64,000 nucleotides of DNA from Myxococcota bacterium. Lineage in GTDB: Bacteria; Myxococcota_C; UBA6777. This document shows, piece by piece, positions 44,205-53,350 of this stretch. How positions within the stretch are numbered: position 1 is the stretch's first letter; each line of letters opens with the position of its first letter. A program made the translations under genes and the position numbers. The notes beneath the pieces were generated by a model, which saw only the letters and a list, made by a program, of their open reading frames with translations, was not told where the DNA came from and did no database searches. The stretch spans positions 6,920 through 70,919 of the forward strand of contig JAKLKB010000015.1 in NCBI GenBank assembly GCA_023150835.1, in the 5' to 3' direction.

Positions 44205-46724
44205 TCAAGAAACAGCAGGAGACGGTGTGGTGCGGCGCTTCTTTTCGGCCCTTTTTTCGGCCTTCTTGGCGGCTCGTCTTGCTTGAGCGTCTTTCCAGCG
44301 AACCCAAAAAGCCGGTGGCAAGACACGCCAGCGATCAAATAGATGCAAGCACCAAGAAACAGGGTCCAAAAAGCCGAAGACTTGGCGATACCAAGCAAAG
44401 GTCTTGGAGATCTGAACCTGACAAGCCAACAGATCGTGCGCGTTGACTTTGGGCGGAAGCCGCGAACCCAAGCGCAAAGCTGAAAGCTGCTCAACAATCG
44501 GTCGCAGCGCAGGGATCGTCTGTTGAAAACGATCCGCAAACACCTCAAGCGACTCGCCCACAGGACGCCGCATCCCCATCTCACAAAACCGATCTTCGAG
44601 CGACATCAAAAACCAGCGCAAACGGCGCTCACCACCCGCGATCGCAAACCAAAAAGCCACACGTCGCCCAAACTTCAAGGCATACAAACTCAAGATCAAC
44701 GCCCACAAGAAAGGGAACAGATTGATCCGCAACGGTTCTCGACGCCGCAAGATCGGATCGATCTCCTCTTTAGGATTTTTGATCGCCCCGATCTTCGGGG
44801 GGGGTGGAGGCGTGTTGCGCGAAAGCTTTGCAAGGGTCTGGCGAAGCTGTGGATCGGGCGGTGGTTGGCGCTGTTCGCGCAGTGCTTGGGGAGAAGGATC
44901 CATCGGAACCCAACCGATCCCCTCGAAGTAAAGTTCTGGCCATGCGTGGGCCTCGTTGTCCCGAATCAACAAGCTCGAAGTCGAGCCTCGGTTGTCATCG
45001 GGCGTTGCGTAGCCTTCGCCGATACGGGCAGGGATCCCCGCAAGCCGCATCAAAAACACCGAAGCATGGGACAGATGCACACAATACCCGATACGACTGC
45101 GGAACAAAAAGTGACGCACAGGATCTTGCTTGGCCGTAAGCTCCTCGTAGCGCGGATCAGGAAAGGAAACCTTCTTTGCGCTGGGATGATCGCGCAGGAA
45201 ATCCGTCCACGGATTGCCTTTTTCCATCCGCTCGCGGTGTTTGTCCCACAGCCCCTTGATCCGCTCTTGCGAAGGCGGGCGCAGCGAATACAACGTGTGC
45301 TTGTCCAGCCACATCTTGATCAAAAAAGCCTTGGCCGTCAGGTTGTTGGCATGTTTTCCAGAAAGCGGACTCAATATCTCCGCCAGCAGATCTTTGTAAG
45401 ACTGATCTTGCGGTCCAGCCGTATAATGCTGCCACAGATCCTTGCTCCAACGCGGATTCCCCACCTTGAGCGTCAATGCATACTCCCCATCATAGGCCAT
45501 CGAGTCGACTTCATAAGCGCGCACAAACACCCGTGGATTGGGGTTTGCGATCCCTTGAAAACTGGTCGGATCCAACAAGCCGAAGGGATGGGTATGTTCG
45601 CGCAACAACGACACTCGCGTCCGTACACGCTTGCGGTCTCCTCGAAGCTGCGGTAGCGGCTTGCCATCCTTCCCCTGCTGTGAGCTTCCTCGGGCTGCAT
45701 ACAGATGCTCCATCACCCCTTCGTTCGGGAAAAAAGACATCGTATCGTTGTGGATCTCTTTGTGCGAACCTTTCTCCATCCGCAAGCCGTTGTAAAAAGT
45801 CAAGGCTTTTTGGCGGAAGTACAGGATCTTGCGCTTGGGACGGTAATCATCCCGAAACACCACCACCGCCACAGGCTCAGGCTGCGGCTGTTGCTGGTTT
45901 TGTGGAGGGGGCGGATCAAATGGCATCTCGTCTTGCTGTTTTTTGCGCTGCTGTTCTTGCTCTTTCTTCTTGCCTTGCTTGTCGTCGCCTTTGCCTTGCA
46001 GTCGATTCACAAGCTTGTCCAGCTTCGCCGCTCCGACCCCCGACAAGAACCACAGCACCGACGAGATCAAGAACAACACCAACACCGCAACCCCCACGAT
46101 CTGTCGGCGCTGTCGCACCCGAATCAGTCCCAGCACCATCAAGATCGCAGCCCCCACCCCGATCAACAACAGATACAAGATCGGATCTTCGCCTCGCTCC
46201 AAAGCCCAATCCACAAGGTATTGTGGTCGGTGGATGCTGTTGTCACGGTGCGAAGCAAACAACGAAGCCGCCCCAAACAACGGCAACATCAACTCGACAC
46301 TCACCCATGCTGGAAAGCGCACCGCCAAAGCACGCAATCCACCAAGCAGCGCAAGCGCTCCTCCCCCCCACCAACAGATATCCGCCGCACGCAGGGCCAT
46401 CCCAGCCCCCAACAGCTCGACCAACCACGACCACGCACCGAACGCAAACGAAAGCCCCGCGCACACCAACCCGCCCACAACGATCCACGCGTACAACATC
46501 CATGCACGCAACCTCGTGCGCGCCAGCCATTCCCCCACATACACGCCCCCGATCGCCCCCAACACCCCTGCGATCACTCCCACGCCCGTCGTGAGGCCCC
46601 ATCCAAACGCAAGCATCGACAACGCCATCAACAACGCCCGCAACGTCACGCCAAAACGCCGCAAGAGACTTTGCCCGTCTTCTTTGCTGACTTCTTCGAT
46701 CCGTACGGCTTGTTCGATCTGCAT
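44205..46724 (-). CDS. Transglutaminase-like cysteine protease-fold membrane protein (TgpA/DUF3488-like)
   Basis: The protein has 839 residues. About seven membrane segments lie at residues ~25-230. A Gln/Lys/Pro-rich linker (~240-290) precedes a large periplasmic part. The transglutaminase core has Cys548 in GYCVHLSHASVFLMRLAGIPAR, His593 in NEAHAWPE and Asp ~612 in WVPMDPSP, the full catalytic triad. A membrane segment (~680) and a cytoplasmic Arg/Lys-rich tail end the protein. Such proteins normally sit beside MoxR ATPases and DUF58 proteins, as here. The module is thought to act in envelope stress or metal-dependent assembly, though its substrates are unknown. Confidence 0.9.
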   Translation of the reverse strand: MQIEQAVRIEEVSKEDGQSLLRRFGVTLRALLMALSMLAFGWGLTTGVGVIAGVLGAIGGVYVGEWLARTRLRAWMLYAWIVVGGLVCAGLSFAFGAWSWLVELLGAGMALRAADICWWGGGALALLGGLRALAVRFPAWVSVELMLPLFGAASLFASHRDNSIHRPQYLVDWALERGEDPILYLLLIGVGAAILMVLGLIRVRQRRQIVGVAVLVLFLISSVLWFLSGVGAAKLDKLVNRLQGKGDDKQGKKKEQEQQRKKQQDEMPFDPPPPQNQQQPQPEPVAVVVFRDDYRPKRKILYFRQKALTFYNGLRMEKGSHKEIHNDTMSFFPNEGVMEHLYAARGSSQQGKDGKPLPQLRGDRKRVRTRVSLLREHTHPFGLLDPTSFQGIANPNPRVFVRAYEVDSMAYDGEYALTLKVGNPRWSKDLWQHYTAGPQDQSYKDLLAEILSPLSGKHANNLTAKAFLIKMWLDKHTLYSLRPPSQERIKGLWDKHRERMEKGNPWTDFLRDHPSAKKVSFPDPRYEELTAKQDPVRHFLFRSRIGYCVHLSHASVFLMRLAGIPARIGEGYATPDDNRGSTSSLLIRDNEAHAWPELYFEGIGWVPMDPSPQALREQRQPPPDPQLRQTLAKLSRNTPPPPPKIGAIKNPKEEIDPILRRREPLRINLFPFLWALILSLYALKFGRRVAFWFAIAGGERRLRWFLMSLEDRFCEMGMRRPVGESLEVFADRFQQTIPALRPIVEQLSALRLGSRLPPKVNAHDLLACQVQISKTFAWYRQVFGFLDPVSWCLHLFDRWRVLPPAFWVRWKDAQARRAAKKAEKRAEKKRRTTPSPAVS

Positions 46725-46805
46725 CTCTTCGATCCTCTCTCTTCTCTTTCCCGTGTTGACCCGAATTGTCGGCTTGGATGGTGTGAGGGTTATGGACGAC
46801 TGCGG

Positions 46806-48170
46806 TCAAGACCAAGACAGACTTTCACCAAAGTTCCGTGCCTCGTAGTGGCTGCGTTGGGGTCGTGCAGCAAAACGCAACTCCATCCCATGTTGGCCGA
46901 TCTGCCGCAGTTCTTCGAGAAGAGAGGGCTGCGGTGACTCTTCTTCGCCTTTTGGCAACAAAAAGAAACGCCACCAACGCGGCTCGCTTGGGGGGGGCGC
47001 GCTTGTATCCAAAGCAACGTCTTCATCCAGTTCTCGATTGTCCGCAACAATCAAACTGCACCGCGCAGGATGACGCTTGAGTGTGTCTCGAACCTGCGGC
47101 AACCAGCGCCATACGCTCGCCGACGCAAACAACAACAACTGGTGGCGCTCTGGATCGAATTGTACAGACTCCAAAAAGCCCTCTAGGCCCCGACCCTGCG
47201 CCTCCATCGCCGTCCCCGATCGCGCCAAGATCTCGCGGCCCGTCGCCAAATCTTCTTTTGCGATCAAAGAACTCCCATCCGCCCCCAAAGACCACCCGTG
47301 CCCAAGCGCACCACTTTCCATCGACCAACGGGCGATCTCCGATGCGTACTCATCGAACGGATCGCAGATCAGATAGGCCAGTAATTTGAGATCGTAGTCT
47401 CTTGAAGGCTCTTGTATCCGCACGATCAACTGTTGCGAACGCGCAAACAGCTTCCAATGGATGTGGCGTATCGGATCACCCGGCATATACGCCCGTGTGT
47501 CTACAAGATCCCCGTGACGTGGGCTGCTTGGAACATAATGGCCTTCGCCATCCGACATCGAACGCAAGGGAGTTGTCAAAAAGCTCGATACTCTAGGAAG
47601 AACTTGTACCGATCGTTGTTCCTCCCGCTCCCACCGCACTTCTGATAAACTAAAAAAATCACGCACCACAAATGCCCGAACGATCCGCTCTGCCGACCAC
47701 CGCCGCTGAAAGCGAACAAACTCTTCCATCCCCCGAAAGTGCGTCTCTAACGTCACTTCGGCCTTGGGTTCTAACCAGATCACCCGAAAGTCCACAAATG
47801 GCATCTGCCACGCGGGCAGCCGTAGCCCCGTTTCTACGGCCTCTCCAACCACACCCTGCAACGGGGTCGTTGCGATGGACGTTGCAGACAGCGCACGCAT
47901 CCGCCATCCCACCCACAAAGACGTCCCCACCACCAACACCACCCCCAAAACCACCAAACAAAGCGCAATCGCCCCAAGCACCAACAAGATCCAATCTTTT
48001 TGACGCAGGCCGTACCCCCACAAAAACAACACACCAAACACGGCCATCCCCATCCCTCGGCGGCTAAGAGGAAAAAGCAACCACACACGGCGCAAGAAAC
48101 GACCGATCTTTCGCCAGAATCCGCGTTTCTCTTTTGTACTCGTCTCTTGAGGCTGCAATTCAATCCCCAC
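46806..48170 (-). CDS. DUF58 domain protein (MoxR partner)
   Basis: The protein has 454 residues. GTG 48170 is preferred because AAGGAG is 7 nt away; the frame extends to 48335 into the MoxR gene. Two membrane segments follow the N-terminus (MAVFGVLFLWGYGL, WILLVLGAIALCLVVLGVVLVVG). The DUF58 signature is PGDPIRHIHWKLFARSQQLIVR. DUF58 proteins contain a von Willebrand-like fold and are clients of MoxR ATPases. The gene lies between the moxR and transglutaminase genes on the same strand. Confidence 0.92.
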   Translation of the reverse strand: MGIELQPQETSTKEKRGFWRKIGRFLRRVWLLFPLSRRGMGMAVFGVLFLWGYGLRQKDWILLVLGAIALCLVVLGVVLVVGTSLWVGWRMRALSATSIATTPLQGVVGEAVETGLRLPAWQMPFVDFRVIWLEPKAEVTLETHFRGMEEFVRFQRRWSAERIVRAFVVRDFFSLSEVRWEREEQRSVQVLPRVSSFLTTPLRSMSDGEGHYVPSSPRHGDLVDTRAYMPGDPIRHIHWKLFARSQQLIVRIQEPSRDYDLKLLAYLICDPFDEYASEIARWSMESGALGHGWSLGADGSSLIAKEDLATGREILARSGTAMEAQGRGLEGFLESVQFDPERHQLLLFASASVWRWLPQVRDTLKRHPARCSLIVADNRELDEDVALDTSAPPPSEPRWWRFFLLPKGEEESPQPSLLEELRQIGQHGMELRFAARPQRSHYEARNFGESLSWS

Positions 48171-48222
48171 GCGCAATCTCCTTTTCGTTGTGGTCGCGAT
48201 GGTGTCGATGGGATGGGCTGGA

Positions 48223-49320
48223 TCAGCGTTGGGGAGAGCGCGCAGGAGGCGCGATCGATGCACCGCCGTTGCGCAGGCTTTGCACCAGCCGCTCCAACGG
48301 GGCGCGTGATGTTTCACGGAACAACACTTCTGCATTCGGACTGCCGGGCGCTCGCTCCATACGATGGCAAAATAGATACGGCCCTAACTTTTGCACATCC
48401 TCGGGACTCACATAATCCCGACCGTGTATAGCTGCTCGCGCTTGCAAGGCTGGCAACGCCAACACCAAGCTCCGTGTCGAGATCCCCTGCAACACCCGAC
48501 GATCTCGACGGATCTCTTGGGCGAGATCCACCAAAGCTTCGCGGATCGGCATCGAGACCTGCACACCACGGGCGATCGCCTTGCGGCAAGACAAGATATC
48601 CTCACGCGAAACGGGATCCAAAGTCGGGCGTGCGATCCGCGCATTTTTTAGTTGCAAAGCCAGCACTTCCATCTCGGACTCTCGATCGATGTAGTTCATC
48701 GGGATCTTGAACAAAAAACGATCGAGCTGTGGTGTCGGCAACGGATAGGTTCCCGTGACGTCCAACGGGTTTTGCGTGGCGATCACAAAAAACAAATCAT
48801 CCAACGGATACAAACGCCCATCCGCTGTCACTTGTTTCTCACCCATCGCTTCCAACATCGCGGCTTGGACTTTGGGCGGAGTTCGGTTGATCTCGTCCGC
48901 AAGCAAAAGGTGCGTAAACACAGGTCCCGGATTGAACGAAAAAGTTCCTGTTTGCGGTTGAAACACCGAAACACCCGTGATATCCGAAGGCAATAGATCT
49001 GGCGTAAACTGTATCCGCCGAAACGTAGGAAACTCCGTCTTTTCGCTCTGGATCGAACGCCCCAACGCTTTCGCCAAAGTCGTTTTTCCACTCCCTGGAT
49101 AATCCTCTAACAGCACATGGCCATCCGCCAACAACGCCACCAACACCAACTCGATCACGTCATCGCGCCCCAAGATCGCCTGACGAAGATGCGCCCCGAT
49201 CCCGCCAAATACCCGCCGCGTCAACTCCAACATCAAACGCAATTCTTCGGCACTTGCTTGTCCTGTGGATTCGTTTTGACCCCACGAAAACGACGCGCCG
49301 CTTGCGTAGCCCATCTCCAT
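48223..49320 (-). CDS. MoxR family AAA+ ATPase
   Basis: The protein has 365 residues from ATG 49320. Walker A is DYPGSGKTTLAKALG, Walker B is LLLADEINRTPPKVQAAMLEAM and the sensor region is FFVIATQNPLDVTGTYPLPTPQLDRFLF. These are standard MoxR motifs. MoxR proteins are chaperone-like ATPases that activate partner proteins, usually those encoded next to them. Here the partners are the DUF58 and transglutaminase proteins. The start could also be 49314. Confidence 0.95.
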   Translation of the reverse strand: MEMGYASGASFSWGQNESTGQASAEELRLMLELTRRVFGGIGAHLRQAILGRDDVIELVLVALLADGHVLLEDYPGSGKTTLAKALGRSIQSEKTEFPTFRRIQFTPDLLPSDITGVSVFQPQTGTFSFNPGPVFTHLLLADEINRTPPKVQAAMLEAMGEKQVTADGRLYPLDDLFFVIATQNPLDVTGTYPLPTPQLDRFLFKIPMNYIDRESEMEVLALQLKNARIARPTLDPVSREDILSCRKAIARGVQVSMPIREALVDLAQEIRRDRRVLQGISTRSLVLALPALQARAAIHGRDYVSPEDVQKLGPYLFCHRMERAPGSPNAEVLFRETSRAPLERLVQSLRNGGASIAPPARSPQR

Positions 49321-49647
49321 GCTCTGCGCCTTTCTTCTTTCGAAGCCTCTTGTGTTCGAGCGTATCGCATCGGGTGGCTCGATTCGACCATCACCCCGCA
49401 CTACGCTCCGCCTTCATCCCGCCCAATATCGCCTTCTGCTCCCACCTCGTCAACTCTGCTCCACCAAAAGCCGTGATACGATATCCAAGTGATGCGTACA
49501 CAAAGAATAGCGCACAGACGCCCTTATGGTTGGGCAGTGGCTGCCCCTACGTCTTTACGATAGAACGATGGGCGGATTTCGTATGAGGTGGTTTTCAAGC
49601 GACGCAAACGCGGCTTTTTTGGCTCACGGCGTCACTCCGAACCACCC
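49321..49647. other. Intergenic region with a family 2 repeat
   Basis: About 327 bp between the MoxR start and the stop of the HD-GYP gene, both on the minus strand. It holds the moxR promoter and a repeat copy at 49518-49590. No other feature was recognised. Confidence 0.5.
49518..49590 (+). repeat. Dispersed repeat family 2, copy 3
   Basis: It has GACGCCCTTATGGTTGGGCAG, CTGCCCCTACGTC, CGATGGGCGGATTTCGTATGA in family order. The central hairpin loop is shorter than in copies 1 and 2 (GGGCAG-TGG-CTGCCC). Confidence 0.85.
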
Positions 49648-51870
49648 TTACGTCGCGGAGGTCGGCACGTGGCCGTGACGTTCTTTGAGATCGACAAAAA
49701 GCTGCTCACACCGCAAGAACGCATCCACCACCACAGGATCAAAGTGTTTTGCATATTCGCGCAACAACATCCCCTTGGCCTCCTCGTGCGTAAAAGCACG
49801 CGGACGGTACACACGCACCGATGTCACGGCATCATAAACATCTGCAACCGTCACGATCCGCGCTGCAAGCGGGATATCGTCACCACGCAAACCTTGCGGA
49901 TACCCTTTGCCATCGAAACGCTCGTGATGACACAAGGCGATCAATTGCGCCATCTTCAAAAAGTCCACTCCTTCGAGGACTTCTGCACCGATGGTCGTGT
50001 GCGTCTTCATGATCTCGTACTCTTCCTCCGACAAACGCCCCCCCTTCAACAAGATATGATCTTCGATCCCGACTTTTCCGATATCATGCAACGGACTCGA
50101 ATCGAAGATCTCCCGAATAAACAAGTCATCCACTTGTTTTTGATATGGCGAATATGGAGCCGCCAGATCTTCCGCAAGCACCCGACTATAATGGCTGATC
50201 CGCCGAAGGTGCGCTCCCGTCTCATCGTCCCGTTTTTCCGCAAGCTGCGCCAGTTTTGACATCGCCACTAGCTGCGTGCGTTGCCGATCCAAAAACTCCC
50301 GAACGATGCTGATCTGAAATCCCAGCGTCACCGAATAAGACATCAAGATCGCCGCATCTGTCCGTTGCACAGGACGGCCATAATTAAACAACACCAAACG
50401 ACCAATACTCCCCGTCATCGCATGTAACGGGCAGCACACAAAGTTGGCGATATGACCCCCCAAAATCCGCAATAACTCTTGGGGGGGAGGCGGAAGCTGC
50501 GAAAGATGCAAGTCCGAAGGCAACCCGATCTGATTGAAGATCACCCCTCCTGAACGTGCCGGAAACAGAATCGAAAGCTCTGGACCCGGAATTAGCGGAG
50601 CCATCACCACCACTCGCTGCATCGCATCACGCCCAAAAACCGTCACACGCAGCCGCGTCCCTTCTTCGCGCAACACCAACGCATACGGCGGCAATCGATC
50701 CCCTGCACGCCGCGACAACATCCGATCCAACGTCCGACGAAACAACTCTAACTCTCGCGGTTCTTCCATCCGAAAATCCAGCAATAGCTGCTCATTAAAT
50801 TGCGCGATCTCGATGTGCTGTTGAAAAGATTCCCGTAGCTCCGCTTCTGCCAAGCGTGCGCCCAACATATAACCCACTTTTTGCGCGATCAGCGCCAGAA
50901 GATCCTTCTCCAATCCCTGCAAGGTCTCAGGATTCAAAAAGTACATCCCCAGCACGCCCAAAAATTGTTGGTGGCTGTCACGGATCGGCTGCCCCCAAAA
51001 TGTGACGTCCCGCATCATCAACTCGGGATAATGACGAGCCACTTCTTCCGCTTCCATCGTCACCACACGCTGCTTTTGCTGCACCTGCATCTCTGGCTCG
51101 TTCGCCCCCCATTCAAGGGCTTTGTAGCCTGCTGCCGCACTCAATCGCAGACCCGACGAAAACACGCTGATCCGCAAAGCTTCCACACCCAAGATCTTGC
51201 GCAAACGTTGACACAAAGTATTCAAAAAGCCCTCGGTGTCTGTGTTTGGCACGATGCTCACATCATAAAGCTCGGAGATGACGCGGTTTTGATATTCAAG
51301 CTGGCGGTTTCGCGTGTGCAACTCTTGCGCAAGACGCTTGTTTTGAACGCGCAAGCGGCTCTGTTCCGCCACCCGATCCAATGTCAACGAAAGATCCGAC
51401 ATTGTAGATGTCTTCAACAAATAGCCCGAAGCACCCCATTTGACCGCCTCGATCGCACGTTCCTCTGTCGAATAGCCCGTCAAGATCACCACCGCTTGCT
51501 CGCTGTCACGTGCGCGGATCTTTTGCAACAACGACAGTCCGTCCACCTCGGGCATCAACAGATCACTCACCACCACATCGCACCACGCTTCATCCAACCA
51601 TTCCAGCGCTTCCATCGCGCTTTGCGCGACGTGGACCTCCCACCCCTTGCGCCGCAAATAACGTCCCCATGGCTCCATCACATCGCGATCATCGTCCACC
51701 AACAACACGCGATAAGGCCCCTCATACATCGCACGATGCTCGACCGTCACCGACCGACTTGACACGACTACTTCGGAAAGCTCGCCGCTTGACGGCAACA
51801 CCTCCAAAGAAACGGACTCTGCTCTCTTTTCGCTCACCCGATCCTCTTCCGTCTGTGATGTCTTTAGCAT
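49648..51870 (-). CDS. Response regulator with sensor-like middle region and HD-GYP domain (cyclic-di-GMP phosphodiesterase type)
   Basis: The protein has 740 residues from ATG 51870 (GGGGAG upstream; GTG 51876 is an alternative). An N-terminal receiver has acidic residues in LLVDDDRD, a phospho-acceptor in VVVSDLLMPEVDG and Lys in GYLLKTST. A coiled segment and GAF-like regions follow. The HD-GYP domain near residue 595 has HDIGKVGIEDH and HHERFDGKGYPQGL, the full signature of an active cyclic-di-GMP phosphodiesterase. No histidine kinase is adjacent. It may tune surface behaviour, including the envelope machine upstream, but that link is inference. Confidence 0.93.
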   Translation of the reverse strand: MLKTSQTEEDRVSEKRAESVSLEVLPSSGELSEVVVSSRSVTVEHRAMYEGPYRVLLVDDDRDVMEPWGRYLRRKGWEVHVAQSAMEALEWLDEAWCDVVVSDLLMPEVDGLSLLQKIRARDSEQAVVILTGYSTEERAIEAVKWGASGYLLKTSTMSDLSLTLDRVAEQSRLRVQNKRLAQELHTRNRQLEYQNRVISELYDVSIVPNTDTEGFLNTLCQRLRKILGVEALRISVFSSGLRLSAAAGYKALEWGANEPEMQVQQKQRVVTMEAEEVARHYPELMMRDVTFWGQPIRDSHQQFLGVLGMYFLNPETLQGLEKDLLALIAQKVGYMLGARLAEAELRESFQQHIEIAQFNEQLLLDFRMEEPRELELFRRTLDRMLSRRAGDRLPPYALVLREEGTRLRVTVFGRDAMQRVVVMAPLIPGPELSILFPARSGGVIFNQIGLPSDLHLSQLPPPPQELLRILGGHIANFVCCPLHAMTGSIGRLVLFNYGRPVQRTDAAILMSYSVTLGFQISIVREFLDRQRTQLVAMSKLAQLAEKRDDETGAHLRRISHYSRVLAEDLAAPYSPYQKQVDDLFIREIFDSSPLHDIGKVGIEDHILLKGGRLSEEEYEIMKTHTTIGAEVLEGVDFLKMAQLIALCHHERFDGKGYPQGLRGDDIPLAARIVTVADVYDAVTSVRVYRPRAFTHEEAKGMLLREYAKHFDPVVVDAFLRCEQLFVDLKERHGHVPTSAT

Positions 51871-51939
51871 CGCCACTCCCCATCACTCGTTTGCAAAAGC
51901 CTCTTTTTCGATCCAATAGGCGTTACACATTCGATAAGT

Positions 51940-52057
51940 TTTGTGGGGCTTTGCCCCATACCCCACAAGGGAACCCTGCTCCCTTGACCCCGTATCAGCG
52001 GGACAAACAGACGTTTTTCAAACAAACAACAGCTCCGCTTGATGTACCACGAACACG
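51940..52057 (-). repeat. Dispersed structured repeat, family 1, copy B
   Basis: Read on the minus strand it begins CCGTGTTCGTGG and contains AGCGGAGCTGTT, GTTTGTTTGAAAAAC, a CCCG..CGGGG hairpin, CAAGGGAGC..GGTTCCCTTG and TGGGGCAAAGCCCCA. It lies in the 270-bp gap between the HD-GYP gene start and prmC stop. Confidence 0.9.
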
Positions 52058-52146
52058 GGGGGGCTTATCAACAATTCGCTCCTAGGACAACAAAGAAAGT
52101 CGAAACAACAGTACGACAACTGCTTACAAAAACACAAGATGCCACC

Positions 52147-53349
52147 TCAGCAAAGATCGACCGCTCGCTGCGCCGCGACGTAACGATCCAAACGGGCGTA
52201 GTCTTGGCCGAGCACGATGCTTTGATAGGCTTTATCGCTTCCAAACAGCGACAACGCCGCCTGCCCCTGTTGAGAACCGATCTCCACCAACAACCACCCC
52301 TGCGGCTTCAAAAACCTCGGAGCTTCCCGCACGATCCGACGCACGATGTCCAAACCATCCTCTCCAGCCTCCAGCGCCAAATGCGGCTCATAATCACGCA
52401 CCTCACGTTGAAGGCCCGCCATCTCATCCCTTCGGATGTACGGCGGGTTTGACACGATTAGATCAAAAGACTGCCCTTCCACCGACGACCACAGATCCCC
52501 TTCGACAAGACGGATCCGCTGCGAAAAGCCCAAGGCTTCGATGTTTTTGCGCGCAACCTCCAAGGCTCCAACCGAGATATCCGAAGCCCACACCGTCGCC
52601 CTCGGAAACTCGCTCGCCAACGCACACGCCAACGCACCCGAACCCGTACACAAATCCAAAAACCGCCATTCTTTCAACCGAACACGACTCTCTTTTTCCT
52701 TTGATGATTCGATTTGCTCCGACGCTTCGGCTTGTTCGATGCCTGCGTTTTCGTCCGATGCTTCGGCTTGTTCGATGCCTGCGTTTTCGTCCGATGCTTC
52801 GGCTTGTTCGATGCCTGCGTTTTCGTCCGATGCTTCGGCTTGTTCGATGCCTGCGTTTTCGTCCGATGCTTCGGCCTGTTCGGCGGTGTTTGTGTGGGAA
52901 GCTTCTTTTGATCGTGCCGAAAGATCAGGCTGTTGCTCGTTCCAACGCAAGACCTTTTTGGGGCGGGTTGATGTGAAAGCCTCGGAAAATTCGATCTCTC
53001 CAGACACAGAAGCCCGAAGGCGGCGACAAGCTTCTTCGACAAGGCACTCTGTTTCGGGGCGAGGGATCAAAACACGAGGATCGACGGCGAATGTCAGCGA
53101 CCAAAACTCTTGGGTTCCCAAGATGTATTGGGTGGGTTCGCGGCTGGTTCGACGTTTTAAAAGGGCCTTGTATCCGGCCAATTCTTCTGCGGTAAGGGGT
53201 TTCTGATATCGTAGATACAAGTCGACCCGCGACATCGCCAACGAATGCCCCAACAACAGTTCTGCGGTACGTTTTGGAGCGTCGATCTCGTTCTTTTTCA
53301 GGTAGGTAGCGCTCCACTCCAACACCTTCCCAACGGTCCAATCCAACAT
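52147..53349 (-). CDS. prmC: Release factor glutamine methyltransferase PrmC, with a ~115-residue repetitive insertion
   Basis: The protein has 400 residues against about 280 usually. The N-terminal helical domain and LIPRPETECLVEEA linker end near residue 112. The methyltransferase domain resumes at ~229 with FLDLCTGSGALA (SAM loop) and has the NPPY motif at 301-304. Between them lies a Gln/Glu/Ser/Lys-rich insertion with four full 12-residue repeats (EQAEASDENAGI, residues ~157-210). PrmC methylates the Gln of the GGQ motif in RF1 and RF2. The start is 1 bp from the prfA stop, so the pair is coupled. Confidence 0.93.
   Translation of the reverse strand: MLDWTVGKVLEWSATYLKKNEIDAPKRTAELLLGHSLAMSRVDLYLRYQKPLTAEELAGYKALLKRRTSREPTQYILGTQEFWSLTFAVDPRVLIPRPETECLVEEACRRLRASVSGEIEFSEAFTSTRPKKVLRWNEQQPDLSARSKEASHTNTAEQAEASDENAGIEQAEASDENAGIEQAEASDENAGIEQAEASDENAGIEQAEASEQIESSKEKESRVRLKEWRFLDLCTGSGALACALASEFPRATVWASDISVGALEVARKNIEALGFSQRIRLVEGDLWSSVEGQSFDLIVSNPPYIRRDEMAGLQREVRDYEPHLALEAGEDGLDIVRRIVREAPRFLKPQGWLLVEIGSQQGQAALSLFGSDKAYQSIVLGQDYARLDRYVAAQRAVDLC
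52731..52874 (-). repeat. 36-bp tandem repeat inside prmC
   Basis: Four identical 36-bp units (52731-52766 to 52839-52874), plus degenerate part-units on both flanks, encode EQAEASDENAGI. They sit between the two folded domains of PrmC. Confidence 0.97.
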
Positions 53350-53350
53350 C

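Noticed and set aside
45705-46937. Plus-strand ORFs antisense to the transglutaminase gene
   Set aside because: Arg/His/Pro-rich composition with no domain; shadow of a recognised gene.
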